A stretch of 64,000 nucleotides of DNA from Acidobacteriota bacterium (GTDB taxonomy: Bacteria > Acidobacteriota > Holophagae > Acanthopleuribacterales > Acanthopleuribacteraceae). Of the stretch, positions 9,186 to 19,436 are shown piece after piece (the first letter of the stretch is position 1; each line of letters begins with the position of its first letter). The translations under genes and the position numbers were made by a program. The stretch lies in the NCBI GenBank assembly GCA_030066195.1, contig JASJCB010000101.1, forward strand, positions 1 to 64,000, given 5' to 3'. Below the pieces are notes generated by a model. That model saw nothing but the letters and a program-made list of their open reading frames with translations, ran no database searches and had not been told where the DNA came from.

Positions 9186-9826
9186 GACTTACCTCTGAAT
9201 TTCAGCATATCACTACATGGGTCCTGAAAAAAGGAGGTCGGCGGGCCCGCTCGTTATTCGCGGAAGTGTCATTGTGGAACGCGTAGATTAATGGGTCCGG
9301 CTCTCCGCGTCGGTTCGATCGCCGAAGCGCGTGACAACGATGTCGAGACTTGCCGTCGACAGTGCGCCGCGCCGACCTTTGGATCCGGCTCATTTTTTGA
9401 TGTGCAAGCTATTTCAACGATCTGCTTTCACCGGGCTTGGCGCCTTGACGGCGTCATTGATTTTTCTCCGCGGCGCCATGCATCCTGATAAAATAGTTCT
9501 GGGACCGATAGCAGAGATCTGAATTTTTTCAAATTATTGCCGATAAAATAAAAGGTTCAGCCAAGCCGGCCGAGCTTATGGTGCCGGCGCCCGGGCAGGT
9601 CTATGTTTAACTTTTCCTCGAGGCTCTTGAGAAGACAAGCGAGTTGCAAGCGGTTCGCCCTGACTTTGTTGGGTTTGGCCGGCGGTGTGCCTTTCTTGAG
9701 AGCAACGATTGATGAGGGTCTGTCCATGGATGACGTTGTTCGATCCGGTCGCTTCGGTTTATCGCGGCTTGAGACGTGTCCAGGGTTATATCGTTTTTTC
9801 GGCTCCCCAATTACGTGGGGATTGTG
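9186..9826. other. Noncoding interval upstream of the second propeller kinase
   Basis: Short frames exist on both strands (for example 9202-9393 minus and 9603-9827 plus) but none has an SD or recognisable protein features. I see no RNA gene. It may contain remnants of DNA that accompanied the deletion at about 8975 and the promoter of the 9827 gene. Confidence 0.35.
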
Positions 9827-12800
9827 ATGAAAAAATGGCTGCTGACAATTTATTTTCTCAGCCTCATCGGGTCTAACGCTTGGACCCAAGGTCTTCCCCT
9901 GGTTCATTACCTGGCCGAGAGTGGTCGGGTTCGCCTACCTTCCGCGCACGTGGTGAAAACGTTTCAGGACAGTAGAGGGTACTTGTGGATGCTGACCTTC
10001 TCGTCCGGCATGGTTCGTTATGACGGGGTCGGTTTCGATCAGTTCACCACGGCCGACGGCCTGCCGGACCTCTATGTGTACACCATTGAAGAAGATCGTC
10101 AGGGTTATCTGTGGATCGGCTGCGCCGACGGCCTGGCCGTTTCCGACAAACCGATTCATCGCTACGGACCGGCGGAACGCATTCGTTTTACCGAAAAAGT
10201 CGGCCACATTCCGCTGGACCAGGTTGCCGTCAAAGCACGCTGCCTGGTGGCCGATGTTCGGGAAGGCGTCTGGGTGGGAAATCCCGATGAAGGGATCATC
10301 CGCTATCGCATCCTGGCGGGTGAGTTGGAAAAGACACTGGTCAAGCTACCCGAAAACGAAGAAGCGGGCGGTAACGATATCTTCTGTTTGGCGGCTCGTC
10401 GCGACGGGGCCGTGTGGGCGGGCGTCACCGGCGGTCTGGTTCGAATCCACCCGGATGACCCCAACCTGACCTTTATGACCATTCAATCAGGCGGCGAGGA
10501 AATCCATGCGCTCTTTGAAGACAGTAAAGGTAGGCTCTGGGCCGGGGGGAACCGGGGAACCGTCTGGAAGGTGAATGAAAACAACCAATCGGAGCTTCTG
10601 GTTCCGGCGGGCTTGCAAATCGGCGGTTCCGTTTCGTGTTTTCTGGAGCGGAAGGACGGGGTGATGTGGATTTCCGGTTACGGCGGCGGTTTGACCAGAT
10701 TAGACCCGGAAAACCCGGAGTCAGCCCGAACCTACGGTCGGGATAACGGCTTGTTAAGCGAGGAAGTCGACCATCTGATGCAGGACCATGAGGAAAATTT
10801 GTGGATCTCGCAGACCCTGGGGCTTTCCAAGCTGCGCGCTAATCACGAGGCGCATGTCCATCTCAACGGCGTCCCGGGCTCCGGGAGGATCATGGTGCCG
10901 GCCTCGGGGGTTCAGGGAGTTGTGCCTTTTGACCCGGATTCGCCCATACCCTACCTGGTAACGGCCTCGGAGGGCGACGGTCTGACCATTATCGATAAAG
11001 CCATGAACAAGCTGGACCTGACGACAGCCGACGGTTTACAGAACGATGTGGTCAACGGGGTTGCGCGGGACAGTAAAGGCCGCATTTGGGTCGGGGGAGA
11101 TTTGGGGATCGACTGCCTGTCCAAGACCCCTTTGCAAAACGTCATCCCTCATTCCGAGCATCGGGTAACCCGGGTGTTCGGCGAAGACATTCACATGGCC
11201 GGTTTTAAAACACCGGAAATCAACCGGGTCCGGGCCTTTGTATTGGATGATCACGGCCGGTCGGTAGATGTGATTTGTTTTGTGGGCAAGGGCGGTATCT
11301 TTCTCTTTATGGATGATCGCGGCCTCTTTATGGGAGAAGAGGCGGGTCTGCCGGAGGGCGATTTGTTCGCCGTGGAAATCTCGCCCGACGGCCGGCTTTG
11401 GGTCGGCAGCCAGGACCATGGGTTGTTCCGCGGTTCGAATCGCTTGTGCTTGGAAACATTGAAGGGAAACGATGTGAAATCCGAGGTGTTTCCCGATTTC
11501 ATCAACACGGTGCAGGTCCCCAGTTTTCATGTCGCGTGGAGCAAGGATCAGGGGGCGCCCACCAATCACATACGTTCGCTTTATTATCACAAGGATGTGA
11601 TGTGGACCGGTACGTCCGGCGGATTATTCGTGCTCGACCCCAAGACCATGACGCCGCTTGGCCACTTGACCACGGCATCCGGGCTGGGCGCGGATAATAT
11701 CACCTCCATGGCGGTTTCGCCCGTCGACGAGAGTGTCTGGGTGGGGACAAACGGCGGTATTTCCAAGATCGATCCGATCAGCTACGAGGTGGTTCGCACC
11801 GTCGACCGCAGGGAAGGGTTGGTGGATAACGAGGTCTGGTATCTGTCCTCACTGGTGGTGGATAAAGAGGGCCTGATCTATTTCGGTACGCATAAGGGGC
11901 TTTCCCTTTATGATCCCGCAAAAGACTTCGAGAGGTCGATCCAACCTCGTTTGCAATTCCATCAAATATCCTGGCGGCAAAACCTGACGGGCAAAAACCA
12001 GTTGTCCCTGGCCTTTCGAGGCTTGTCCTACTTCGATGAGGAATCGGTTCGCTACAAAACCCGTCTGCGTGGTTACGAGACCTCCTGGTCGGAACCGAAT
12101 ACGCAAACCGAGTTCCGTTACACCAACCTGGCCGCCTTTTTTGTTCCCAAGCGGCATTATTTCGAAGTTATGGCGACCACGGACGGGGAAACCTGGAGCA
12201 AGCCCCTGGTTTATTCCTTCCTGGTGAATCCGCCCTTTTGGGTGCGCTGGTGGGCTCTTGCGGGTTTGCTGTTGGTTTTCCTGGGTATGGGTTACAGTTA
12301 TAGCAAATGGCGGGTGCGTTACCTCAAAGCCAGGGCGACGGCGCTGGAACGAACGATTACCCAACGGACCGGTGAACTGGTGGAGAAGAATGCGACCCTG
12401 GCCCGGACTCTGGAGGAGTTGCGGGAAAAGAATGACGATATCCTTCGTCAACAGGAACAGTTGGTGCTGACCGAGAAAATGGCCTCGTTGGGCACCTTGA
12501 CCAAGGGGATTGCTCACGAGTTGCGCAACCCGATGAACTTTATCAACAACCTCTCTCAGGTGAATCTGGAACTGGCCAATGAATTGAAAGATGGGTTGAT
12601 GAGGTCACGGAATCTGACGGACGGGGAAAAGACCTTCTTCAAAGAGCTTTTGGAGGCCATTGAGAAAAATGCCGTTGTTGTTTCCCGGCATGGAGGCCTG
12701 GCGGAGCATATTGTCAGTCGTATGTTGGAATTGTCGACTACCGGCCCGGAGACGCGGATCAAAACGGGGATCAATCTATTGGTCAGTGAATACGCGGATA

Positions 12801-13255
12801 TGGCGTTTCGCGCCTTTCAGGAAAAACAGAAAATGTTCAACGTGGCCTTGGAGAAGGATTTCGACCCCGAGGTGGGAACCTTGCGCGTTTCGCCGCGCAA
12901 CCTGGGTAGGGCGGTGATCGGCCTGGTGAAAAACGGTCTTGAATCGGTTGCGAACCGGTACAGGCTGGAGCCTGAAGCTTATAAGCCCGTTCTGCGCGTT
13001 GAAACTTCCAAACAAGACGATTGCGTTTGTATCAGGGTCTGCGACAACGGGCTGGGTGTAGACAAGGAGATGCAGGACCACCTGTTTACGCCCTTTTTTA
13101 CTACCCACCCGGCGGGTTCGGGGAATGTTGGTTTGGGTCTGACGGTTTGTTATGAAATAGTGGTGGAGGAACACGGGGGAGAGTTACGCCTTTTAGACGG
13201 TATGGACGGCGCGGTATTCGAAATTACCTTACCTGTTTGTGCGGACGGCGAGTAA
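9827..13255 (+). CDS. Two-component regulator-propeller sensor histidine kinase
   Basis: ATG 9827 follows GGGGA at 6 nt and opens a signal peptide (MKKWLLTIYFLSLIGSNAWTQ); a frame beginning at 9776 only adds 17 residues before it. About 710 residues of propeller repeats (GYLWIGCADGL, GRLWAGGNRGT, ESVWVGTNGGI) form the periplasmic sensor, followed by a Y_Y_Y domain (~750-815), a membrane helix (WWALAGLLLVFLGMGYSYS), coiled coil, HisKA with His897 in IAHELRNPMNF and HATPase (DNGLGVDKEM; GLGLTVCYEIV). Unlike the kinase at 1682 it has no receiver and no DNA-binding output, so it needs a separate response regulator, not seen nearby. The His box resembles the HisKA subgroup with HELRNPMN. Confidence 0.93.
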   Translation: MKKWLLTIYFLSLIGSNAWTQGLPLVHYLAESGRVRLPSAHVVKTFQDSRGYLWMLTFSSGMVRYDGVGFDQFTTADGLPDLYVYTIEEDRQGYLWIGCADGLAVSDKPIHRYGPAERIRFTEKVGHIPLDQVAVKARCLVADVREGVWVGNPDEGIIRYRILAGELEKTLVKLPENEEAGGNDIFCLAARRDGAVWAGVTGGLVRIHPDDPNLTFMTIQSGGEEIHALFEDSKGRLWAGGNRGTVWKVNENNQSELLVPAGLQIGGSVSCFLERKDGVMWISGYGGGLTRLDPENPESARTYGRDNGLLSEEVDHLMQDHEENLWISQTLGLSKLRANHEAHVHLNGVPGSGRIMVPASGVQGVVPFDPDSPIPYLVTASEGDGLTIIDKAMNKLDLTTADGLQNDVVNGVARDSKGRIWVGGDLGIDCLSKTPLQNVIPHSEHRVTRVFGEDIHMAGFKTPEINRVRAFVLDDHGRSVDVICFVGKGGIFLFMDDRGLFMGEEAGLPEGDLFAVEISPDGRLWVGSQDHGLFRGSNRLCLETLKGNDVKSEVFPDFINTVQVPSFHVAWSKDQGAPTNHIRSLYYHKDVMWTGTSGGLFVLDPKTMTPLGHLTTASGLGADNITSMAVSPVDESVWVGTNGGISKIDPISYEVVRTVDRREGLVDNEVWYLSSLVVDKEGLIYFGTHKGLSLYDPAKDFERSIQPRLQFHQISWRQNLTGKNQLSLAFRGLSYFDEESVRYKTRLRGYETSWSEPNTQTEFRYTNLAAFFVPKRHYFEVMATTDGETWSKPLVYSFLVNPPFWVRWWALAGLLLVFLGMGYSYSKWRVRYLKARATALERTITQRTGELVEKNATLARTLEELREKNDDILRQQEQLVLTEKMASLGTLTKGIAHELRNPMNFINNLSQVNLELANELKDGLMRSRNLTDGEKTFFKELLEAIEKNAVVVSRHGGLAEHIVSRMLELSTTGPETRIKTGINLLVSEYADMAFRAFQEKQKMFNVALEKDFDPEVGTLRVSPRNLGRAVIGLVKNGLESVANRYRLEPEAYKPVLRVETSKQDDCVCIRVCDNGLGVDKEMQDHLFTPFFTTHPAGSGNVGLGLTVCYEIVVEEHGGELRLLDGMDGAVFEITLPVCADGE

Positions 13256-13304
13256 CGGCCTTGCCCGGTTTTTCGATGCGTCCATGGTCCGAGTGACGCG
13301 CGAC

Positions 13305-16300
13305 CTACTTTTCCATGGTCAGCCATTCCGTTAGGGTTTGGTTCAGCGGGCGGGATCGATCCAGGATGGTCATGGTCTCGTCGCCCTCGATCGGATACAG
13401 GCGGGTTACGGGCAAGTGGGCCAGGTTGAACCGGTCGATTCGAAAAGCCAGGTAGCTCAGGGAGCGGTTGAGTAGGTTTAAGTACCAGTCCCGTGGATCT
13501 GCGCCTGTCGGCGGCATGGGGAAGCGGTTGGTTTGCCATAGTCTGACGGTGGTGTCCGCCGACGGGGTCGCCAGGAAGTTGCCGTTCGGGGAGAAGGCAA
13601 TCGTTTTAAGAACTGGTCCCTGGTGACCTCTCAGGATGCCCAGTTGACGCCCTCTTTCGTTGTCCCAGATTCTTACGGTTTGGTCTGCCGATGAGGTTGC
13701 GATCAGATTGCCCTCGGGATGGAAGGCGACGCCCATGACATAGTCTGTATGGCCCCTGAGGCGTTGTTTGCTCTCACCGGTTTCCAGGTCCCAGATCACG
13801 GCCGTATGGTCCAACGATGCCGTTGCCGCGTAACGACCGTCGGGCGAAAAGGCGATGCCGTAAATGCCTTCCGTATGACCGCTCAAAGTGCGGTGCGCCC
13901 GCTTCCCTTCCAGATCCCAGAGCCTGGCCGATTTGTCAAGGGAACCGGATGCCGCCGTGAGACCGTCGGGAGAAAAGGCAACGGCCAGCACGTGATCGGT
14001 ATGTCCTGTCAAGGTTTGCGGCGCTTGATCGGGGTCGGCAGCGGACCATAGCTTGACGGTGTTGTCGGATGAGGCCGAGGCCAGCCGGCTGCCGTCCGGC
14101 GAGAAGACGACGTCGTTAACGGGTCCCTTGTGTCCTTTCAAGGAGCGGGTCCGGCCGGTCTCTTCGCGCCACAGGTAAACCGTGCCGTCCTCGCCGCCCG
14201 CTACGGCTGCCGCTCCGTCCCTGGTAACGGCAGCGCTTGTACCCGGACTGTCAAGTTCGGCGATAATCTTCGATGTCGTCTCTCCATTTAGGGACCAGGT
14301 TCTCAGGGTCTTGTCGGAAGAGGCGGAAACGAAGGTATTCCCGTCAGCGGTGAAACCGCCGCCGTGGACCTTGCCCGTGTGGCCCTCCAGGACCGGTTGG
14401 GTAAGGGTCGGGCGCACGTCCCACAGCCGCATGGTTTTGTCCAGGGAAACCGAGGCGACGATTCGGCCGTCCGGTGCGAAGGCGGCGCCCAGGACATCGC
14501 CCGCGTGACCGCGCAGCAACTTGTTCAGCCATACGCTGCCGTTATCGTAGACATCCCAGATGATGACGGTTCGGTCGTTGGACGAGGTCACCAGGTGTTT
14601 GCCGTCCGCGGAGTATTGCACGTCTGTAACCGGTCCCGCGTGATCGGTCAATTGATCGACCTTCTGTTTGGTTCGGACATCCCAGATGATGACCGTTTGG
14701 TCGTAGGAAGCAGTGGCCAGGCGGCGGTCGTCCGGGGCAAAGGCGGAGGCGGCGACTCGCTTGGTGTGGCCGCGTAACGGGGAAGACGGTTCGCCGGTTT
14801 CCATGGGCCGGAGGAGCACCGTATGATCACCGGACGTCACGGCCAGCAGGTCGCCGCTTTTGGAGAAGGTGACGTGCCCGATCTTGCCCTGCCCGAGGTT
14901 TAGGGTTTCGGCCTCGCTGCCGTCCAGCGGCCTCAGGCGCACGGTGCCGTCGAACGATGCGGTTACAAGCGTTTTACCGTCCGGTGAAAAGGCGACGGAG
15001 GAAACGATGTCCTCGTGGTCGGCAAAGGTTTCCAGGCGTTTTGCCTCAGCGATCGACCACAGGGTCGCGGTTCGATCTGTCGATGCGGCGGCCAGGAGTT
15101 TGCCGTCCGGCGAAATGGCGACATCCAGCACGGCGCCCGTATGTTCGCGGAGGATTTGCGGTCGTTTTTTGCCGTTTAAGTCCCACAGCTGCACCGTGTG
15201 ATCCAGTGATGCGGTAGCGATGGTTTTGCCGTCCGGCGAAAAGTCCACGGCGGCAACGGCATCGGCATGGCCGACAGCTTCCAACACGGAATTGCCCGAT
15301 TGATCTGAACTTAGAAGCGTGCCGTCAGCCCTACACCCCAAAAGCTTCCCGTTCGGGTCCATGGCGGCGGAGATCAGACTGCCTGAGATAGCTAGTCCCC
15401 GGGCGTTGCGTTTCGCGGAATCCCAGAACAGGATCTCATCCCGGGCCGTGGAAACCAACTGGGTCCCGTCGACGGATGCGGCCAAAGTCAGGACGGGACC
15501 GCCGTGTAACTGTTGGCTGTTGTCCAATTTTCCCGAACGGCTGTCGCGGAAGACCACCTTGCCGGCCTCATCGCCGCTGACCAACAACCCGTCGGTCGTG
15601 AGGGCAAGGGTGGTAATGGCTTCCCCGTGGGCTTGCGGCAGCGTCTGCCACTTCCCGGAGCGCGGGTCCATGCGGGCGATGCGGTTCCCCGTGGCGATGA
15701 GCAGTTTCTTGCCGGCGGCATCGAAAACCAGGTCCTGGACGCCATTGCGCAGGCCCCAGACATAGGGCTTGTTGTTGCCGGAAAGGGGGTACACGGCCAC
15801 CCAGCCGTCTTCGCCGCCCGCGGCAAGCCATTGCCCGTCAGGAGAGAAGGCCGCCTTGTGCATGCGTCCCTTTTCTTCATTGGCCAGGGCGGTGTAACGG
15901 TTTTGCGTTAACTGCCATAGATGCACCACCTCGCCGCCGGTTGCTGCTGCCGCCCATTGTCCGTCCGGGCTTGCGGCCAGATCGGTTATTTCCTGCCGCG
16001 GCCCGGAAAGGACTGCCGTTTGGACGCCGTTCGCATTCATCACCCGAATCACGCGGTCTTTGCCGGCAAGCAGCAGGTGCTGACCCGAGGCGGTTACCCG
16101 CGCTAGTTCGGGTAATGCCGGGGTGACGAACAGCAGGCTTTCACCGGCGCTCATACGGGGGTCGAAGAAGAGCGTACCGGGTTCCGGTAACTCTCGCGCC
16201 TCCGGGATGTCCTGCGACAAACCGGCGAGGGCGAACAAACGTGCCTGGTTGGGTTGACCGTTTTCCAGGGCATTCCCGGCGCTCATCCGGTAGGCCAGAG

Positions 16301-19300
16301 CCAGGTTGTAATTTGCCTCTTTTGTTTGTTGGACCACCCTGGCTTTTTCCTCCAGGGCGCGTCGGCCGGCCTCGTCGGCCTTGCGAAAGAGGCTGAAGGC
16401 GATGGCGGCCAGGGCTGTTCCCAACACCGCCAGCACGGCCATGACATTGCGCACCATGCGGCGTTTGCGGGCGTCGCGGGTGACCATGGCCACGCATTCC
16501 TTGACATATTGCAGTTCCAGGGCACCGATGTGTTCCTTTTCGCGTTCCGCTACCTCGCGTATCTGCACCAGTTGGCCGCCGTGAATGAGGTAGTCCTCGT
16601 GACGTCCCGACTCCATCCAGGTTTTGGTGCGGGCGCGCAGTTGGTTCAACAGGCGAGCGGTATCGCGGCCCTCGGCCATCCAGATCTTGATGCGGTCCCA
16701 CTTGCGGATCAGGGCCTCGTGGGCGACATCGATTTGCACCAGGTTGCGCGCTTCATCCACCGAACTGGTCAGCAGGCGGGCGTCCGTCAGCAGTTCCAGC
16801 AATTCGTCGCCACGACTGCCCGCGGCGACGGACAGTTCCTCTCGGGTTGCGCGTCGGCGGGTGTCCTCGGCGCCTTCGCCGGGGTGGATGAGGCACAGGG
16901 TGAACATCTTGGCGAGCGCTTTGCGGCCCGGTTCGTCCAGGTTCGCGTAGATGCCCTCGGCGCGTTTGGCCAGGGCCCCCTCGATGCCGCCGATTTCGCT
17001 GTAGGCTTGACTGGTCAACTGCTTGCCGCGTCGGCGTTCGTATAGTTCCAGCAGAGCGTGTTCCAGCAGCGGCAGTTCGCCGGCGGCGCCTTCCAGGTCT
17101 TCCAGCATGCGGTCCACCAGTCCCGCCTCGAAGCGTAGGCCGGTCAATCGCGCCGGTTCCTCCACGGCGCGCCTCAGTTCCTCTTGGGTCATGGGTTTGA
17201 TCTGGATCATGTGTTCGGTGATGTAATCGTCCAGATCGGGCCAAACGGCGCATTTCCCCAGGAAGTCGGAACGCATGGTCAGCACTACGGCAAAGTCTTC
17301 GGAGGGATGTTCCAGCGCGTACCAGATCCCGGCCAGGAACTTGGCAACCTCGTCCTGGTCCCGAGCCAGGGTGAAGATCTCCTCGAACTGATCAATCACC
17401 AGGCAGACAGGGTCGCTGTTGCCGCTTCGACCCAGTTCGCGGATGAGATAGTGCAGTTCTTCCTCGCGCTTGTTCAGGCGCTCCACCAGGTCGCCGGTAG
17501 GGGGCGCGGGCCGGTTGTTCGTTTCGAAAAGCGGAGCCAGGGCAAAGGCCAACTCTTCGCAGGGCGATGCGGCCGGGGTGAACAAAACCGGCTGAAAACC
17601 CTCGCGGTGCAGAAGAGGGATGAGACCCGCTTGCACCACCGACGACTTGCCGCTGCCGGAGGGGCCCAACACGGCCAGGAAGTGGTGTTGCATCATGTGC
17701 TCGTGCAGGCGTTGGGTGACGGCTTCGCGACCGAAGAAGAAGCCGCGATCCTCCTCGCGGAAGACCTCCAAGCCGCGGAAGGGGCAGACGTCGGCATCGG
17801 TGGTCGCGGGCCGTCCGGCAGGTTGGCCGCGAATGGCGCGCACGGTCTGTTCCAGGGCTTCGGGGGTTTCGTCTTCGTCCAGGGTTGCCCAGATGCGGCG
17901 ACGCAGGAAGCCGGGCAGGTCGCTCTCGCGCTCGATGCGCCCGGCGCCGGGCAGCAACAGCGGCACCACGCGGGCCTTACCTCGGGCAAGGGCGGCGGCC
18001 AACACGTCGCGCTGCTCCACATTCAGCCAGGGACCCAGGCCGGAGGGCCCCATAACGGCGACCAGGGTGGCTCCGCGTGCGCAGACGCCGGCCATGACCG
18101 CGTTGGGATTGTCGCCGGGCAGCAGGTGCCAGGCGGCCAGCCAGGGCTTGACTTGGGCCTCGTCCTCCAGGCGCCGGGCGAATTCCTCGACCGCGTTGAA
18201 ATCGTTGGGGTGATGCCACAGCAGCGCGTCGTACAGAACGGCCGCTTCCTCTTCCTTTTCTTCCCACAGGCGACCGTCGATGAGCCTTGAAAAGAGCACG
18301 GGCATGCCCCAATCGGGTCGGTCGCGTACGGCGCCGCGAGCTACGGCCATGGCGCGATCCAGGAAACCGTCCCGTTGCAGTTCCGAAAAGAAGGTGGGTA
18401 GGAAGCGGAGCATGGTAGGCATGCTAACCTTGCCGCGCATGGCCAGGACGGCGGGAATGCCGGATGCGGCCAGTTGGGGACCAAGGGCGGTGGCGACGTC
18501 TTCGCCTTCTTGAGCGGCGCTGTTGCACGAGACCAGCACTACCAGGCGGGGTTGGTTTTTCTGGGCGGCCAGGCGTTCGGCCAGTTCGCCGCCGCGCACG
18601 CGCGCCAGGCCGCCGGTTTCGTCTTCCAGCAGCAGCCAAGACTCGCCCTGGCGAAGCATGCCGTGGCAAACCAGGTAGAGGATGTCGGCGTCGTTGCGGG
18701 TGACGGCCAGGATATTCTCCAACGTTGCGGCGCCGCCGGAGGGCAGGACACGGGTTTCGATCCCGGCCAGACCGGCCTCGGCTCGCGCCTGTTCCTGCTC
18801 CACATCCAGGTGCGGCATACCGTAATCGTGCAGATTATTCGGCGAAGCAATGGCGACCAGAGCGCGAAAGGCGCGGTTTCGGGAGATGGTCACCGGCTGC
18901 CAGTTTTGTCCGGTCAGGTGACGGGAGAAGAAGATGTCCTCGCCCATGAACAGCGGTCGGTTGCCCTCCGGGTCGAAAAGGGTTTCCCAAGCCAGCGCGT
19001 GAAGATGCGAAACGCCGGCGTCCAGGCAGAGTCTGACGCGCAGGGGCCGATTCAGGGCAGCGGCTCGGGCGCGGCCGGCGGCGAAAGCGGAACGCAGGGC
19101 GGGGTCGGCGAAGAAGGCGTCGCGCAGGGTCTTGCCGTAACGCTCCGGGTTCACGTTCAGGACTTCGAGCCGCGCCGGGTCCAATTGGCAGCCCGCGCCT
19201 TCCCGGGTCAGTCGCGCGGGCGCCTGGCTGTTGTCGGTATAGAAGTCGAGGCAGACACCGAATCGATTCTCTCCGGCGGGGAAGACCTCGACGGTTAATT

Positions 19301-19313
19301 GTGCGAGGGTCAT
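13305..19313 (-). CDS. CHAT protease - TIR-like - STAND ATPase - WD40 giant protein
   Basis: 2002 residues; ATG 19313 behind TAGGA. Order: N-terminal domain (1-140); CHAT caspase-like peptidase with the dyad His217 (LVCHG) and Cys263 (LVSCNSAA); a degenerate TIR-like domain (~355-495, VAVMGPSGLGPWLNVEQ, PLLLPG); nSTAND-type NTPase with Walker A GPSGSGKSS (550-558) and Walker B CLVIDQFEEIF; winged-helix-like linker; a membrane helix near 960 (MAVLAVLGTALAAIAFSLF); then about 21 WD40 repeats (GH...V...SPDG...ASxDxTVxxWD), enough for three seven-bladed propellers; and a short C-terminal tail. STAND proteins with repeats oligomerise on ligand binding and CHAT proteases then cleave targets; anti-phage or programmed-death roles are known for relatives. 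Here no partner substrate gene is adjacent, and the role is inferred. Convergent with the kinase gene, 49 bp apart. Confidence 0.9.
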   Translation of the reverse strand: MTLAQLTVEVFPAGENRFGVCLDFYTDNSQAPARLTREGAGCQLDPARLEVLNVNPERYGKTLRDAFFADPALRSAFAAGRARAAALNRPLRVRLCLDAGVSHLHALAWETLFDPEGNRPLFMGEDIFFSRHLTGQNWQPVTISRNRAFRALVAIASPNNLHDYGMPHLDVEQEQARAEAGLAGIETRVLPSGGAATLENILAVTRNDADILYLVCHGMLRQGESWLLLEDETGGLARVRGGELAERLAAQKNQPRLVVLVSCNSAAQEGEDVATALGPQLAASGIPAVLAMRGKVSMPTMLRFLPTFFSELQRDGFLDRAMAVARGAVRDRPDWGMPVLFSRLIDGRLWEEKEEEAAVLYDALLWHHPNDFNAVEEFARRLEDEAQVKPWLAAWHLLPGDNPNAVMAGVCARGATLVAVMGPSGLGPWLNVEQRDVLAAALARGKARVVPLLLPGAGRIERESDLPGFLRRRIWATLDEDETPEALEQTVRAIRGQPAGRPATTDADVCPFRGLEVFREEDRGFFFGREAVTQRLHEHMMQHHFLAVLGPSGSGKSSVVQAGLIPLLHREGFQPVLFTPAASPCEELAFALAPLFETNNRPAPPTGDLVERLNKREEELHYLIRELGRSGNSDPVCLVIDQFEEIFTLARDQDEVAKFLAGIWYALEHPSEDFAVVLTMRSDFLGKCAVWPDLDDYITEHMIQIKPMTQEELRRAVEEPARLTGLRFEAGLVDRMLEDLEGAAGELPLLEHALLELYERRRGKQLTSQAYSEIGGIEGALAKRAEGIYANLDEPGRKALAKMFTLCLIHPGEGAEDTRRRATREELSVAAGSRGDELLELLTDARLLTSSVDEARNLVQIDVAHEALIRKWDRIKIWMAEGRDTARLLNQLRARTKTWMESGRHEDYLIHGGQLVQIREVAEREKEHIGALELQYVKECVAMVTRDARKRRMVRNVMAVLAVLGTALAAIAFSLFRKADEAGRRALEEKARVVQQTKEANYNLALAYRMSAGNALENGQPNQARLFALAGLSQDIPEARELPEPGTLFFDPRMSAGESLLFVTPALPELARVTASGQHLLLAGKDRVIRVMNANGVQTAVLSGPRQEITDLAASPDGQWAAAATGGEVVHLWQLTQNRYTALANEEKGRMHKAAFSPDGQWLAAGGEDGWVAVYPLSGNNKPYVWGLRNGVQDLVFDAAGKKLLIATGNRIARMDPRSGKWQTLPQAHGEAITTLALTTDGLLVSGDEAGKVVFRDSRSGKLDNSQQLHGGPVLTLAASVDGTQLVSTARDEILFWDSAKRNARGLAISGSLISAAMDPNGKLLGCRADGTLLSSDQSGNSVLEAVGHADAVAAVDFSPDGKTIATASLDHTVQLWDLNGKKRPQILREHTGAVLDVAISPDGKLLAAASTDRTATLWSIAEAKRLETFADHEDIVSSVAFSPDGKTLVTASFDGTVRLRPLDGSEAETLNLGQGKIGHVTFSKSGDLLAVTSGDHTVLLRPMETGEPSSPLRGHTKRVAASAFAPDDRRLATASYDQTVIIWDVRTKQKVDQLTDHAGPVTDVQYSADGKHLVTSSNDRTVIIWDVYDNGSVWLNKLLRGHAGDVLGAAFAPDGRIVASVSLDKTMRLWDVRPTLTQPVLEGHTGKVHGGGFTADGNTFVSASSDKTLRTWSLNGETTSKIIAELDSPGTSAAVTRDGAAAVAGGEDGTVYLWREETGRTRSLKGHKGPVNDVVFSPDGSRLASASSDNTVKLWSAADPDQAPQTLTGHTDHVLAVAFSPDGLTAASGSLDKSARLWDLEGKRAHRTLSGHTEGIYGIAFSPDGRYAATASLDHTAVIWDLETGESKQRLRGHTDYVMGVAFHPEGNLIATSSADQTVRIWDNERGRQLGILRGHQGPVLKTIAFSPNGNFLATPSADTTVRLWQTNRFPMPPTGADPRDWYLNLLNRSLSYLAFRIDRFNLAHLPVTRLYPIEGDETMTILDRSRPLNQTLTEWLTMEK

Positions 19314-19436
19314 ATGGTTGTTCCTATTACCGATCAGCCGGTATAAATTGAACTATCCGCTAGTGCCCGGGCCCGGGCCGGGGTATATTCACCTGATCGG
19401 CAGGATTGAAAAAATTTCATCAATAAGTGTTGATCA

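Noticed and set aside
9603..9827. 74-codon ORF upstream of the propeller kinase
   Set aside because: No SD; composition unlike neighbouring genes; ends within the SD region of the kinase gene.
17184..18290. 368-codon plus-strand frame opposite the CHAT-STAND gene
   Set aside because: Antisense of a GC-rich gene; the sense gene has clear catalytic motifs and the antisense one none.
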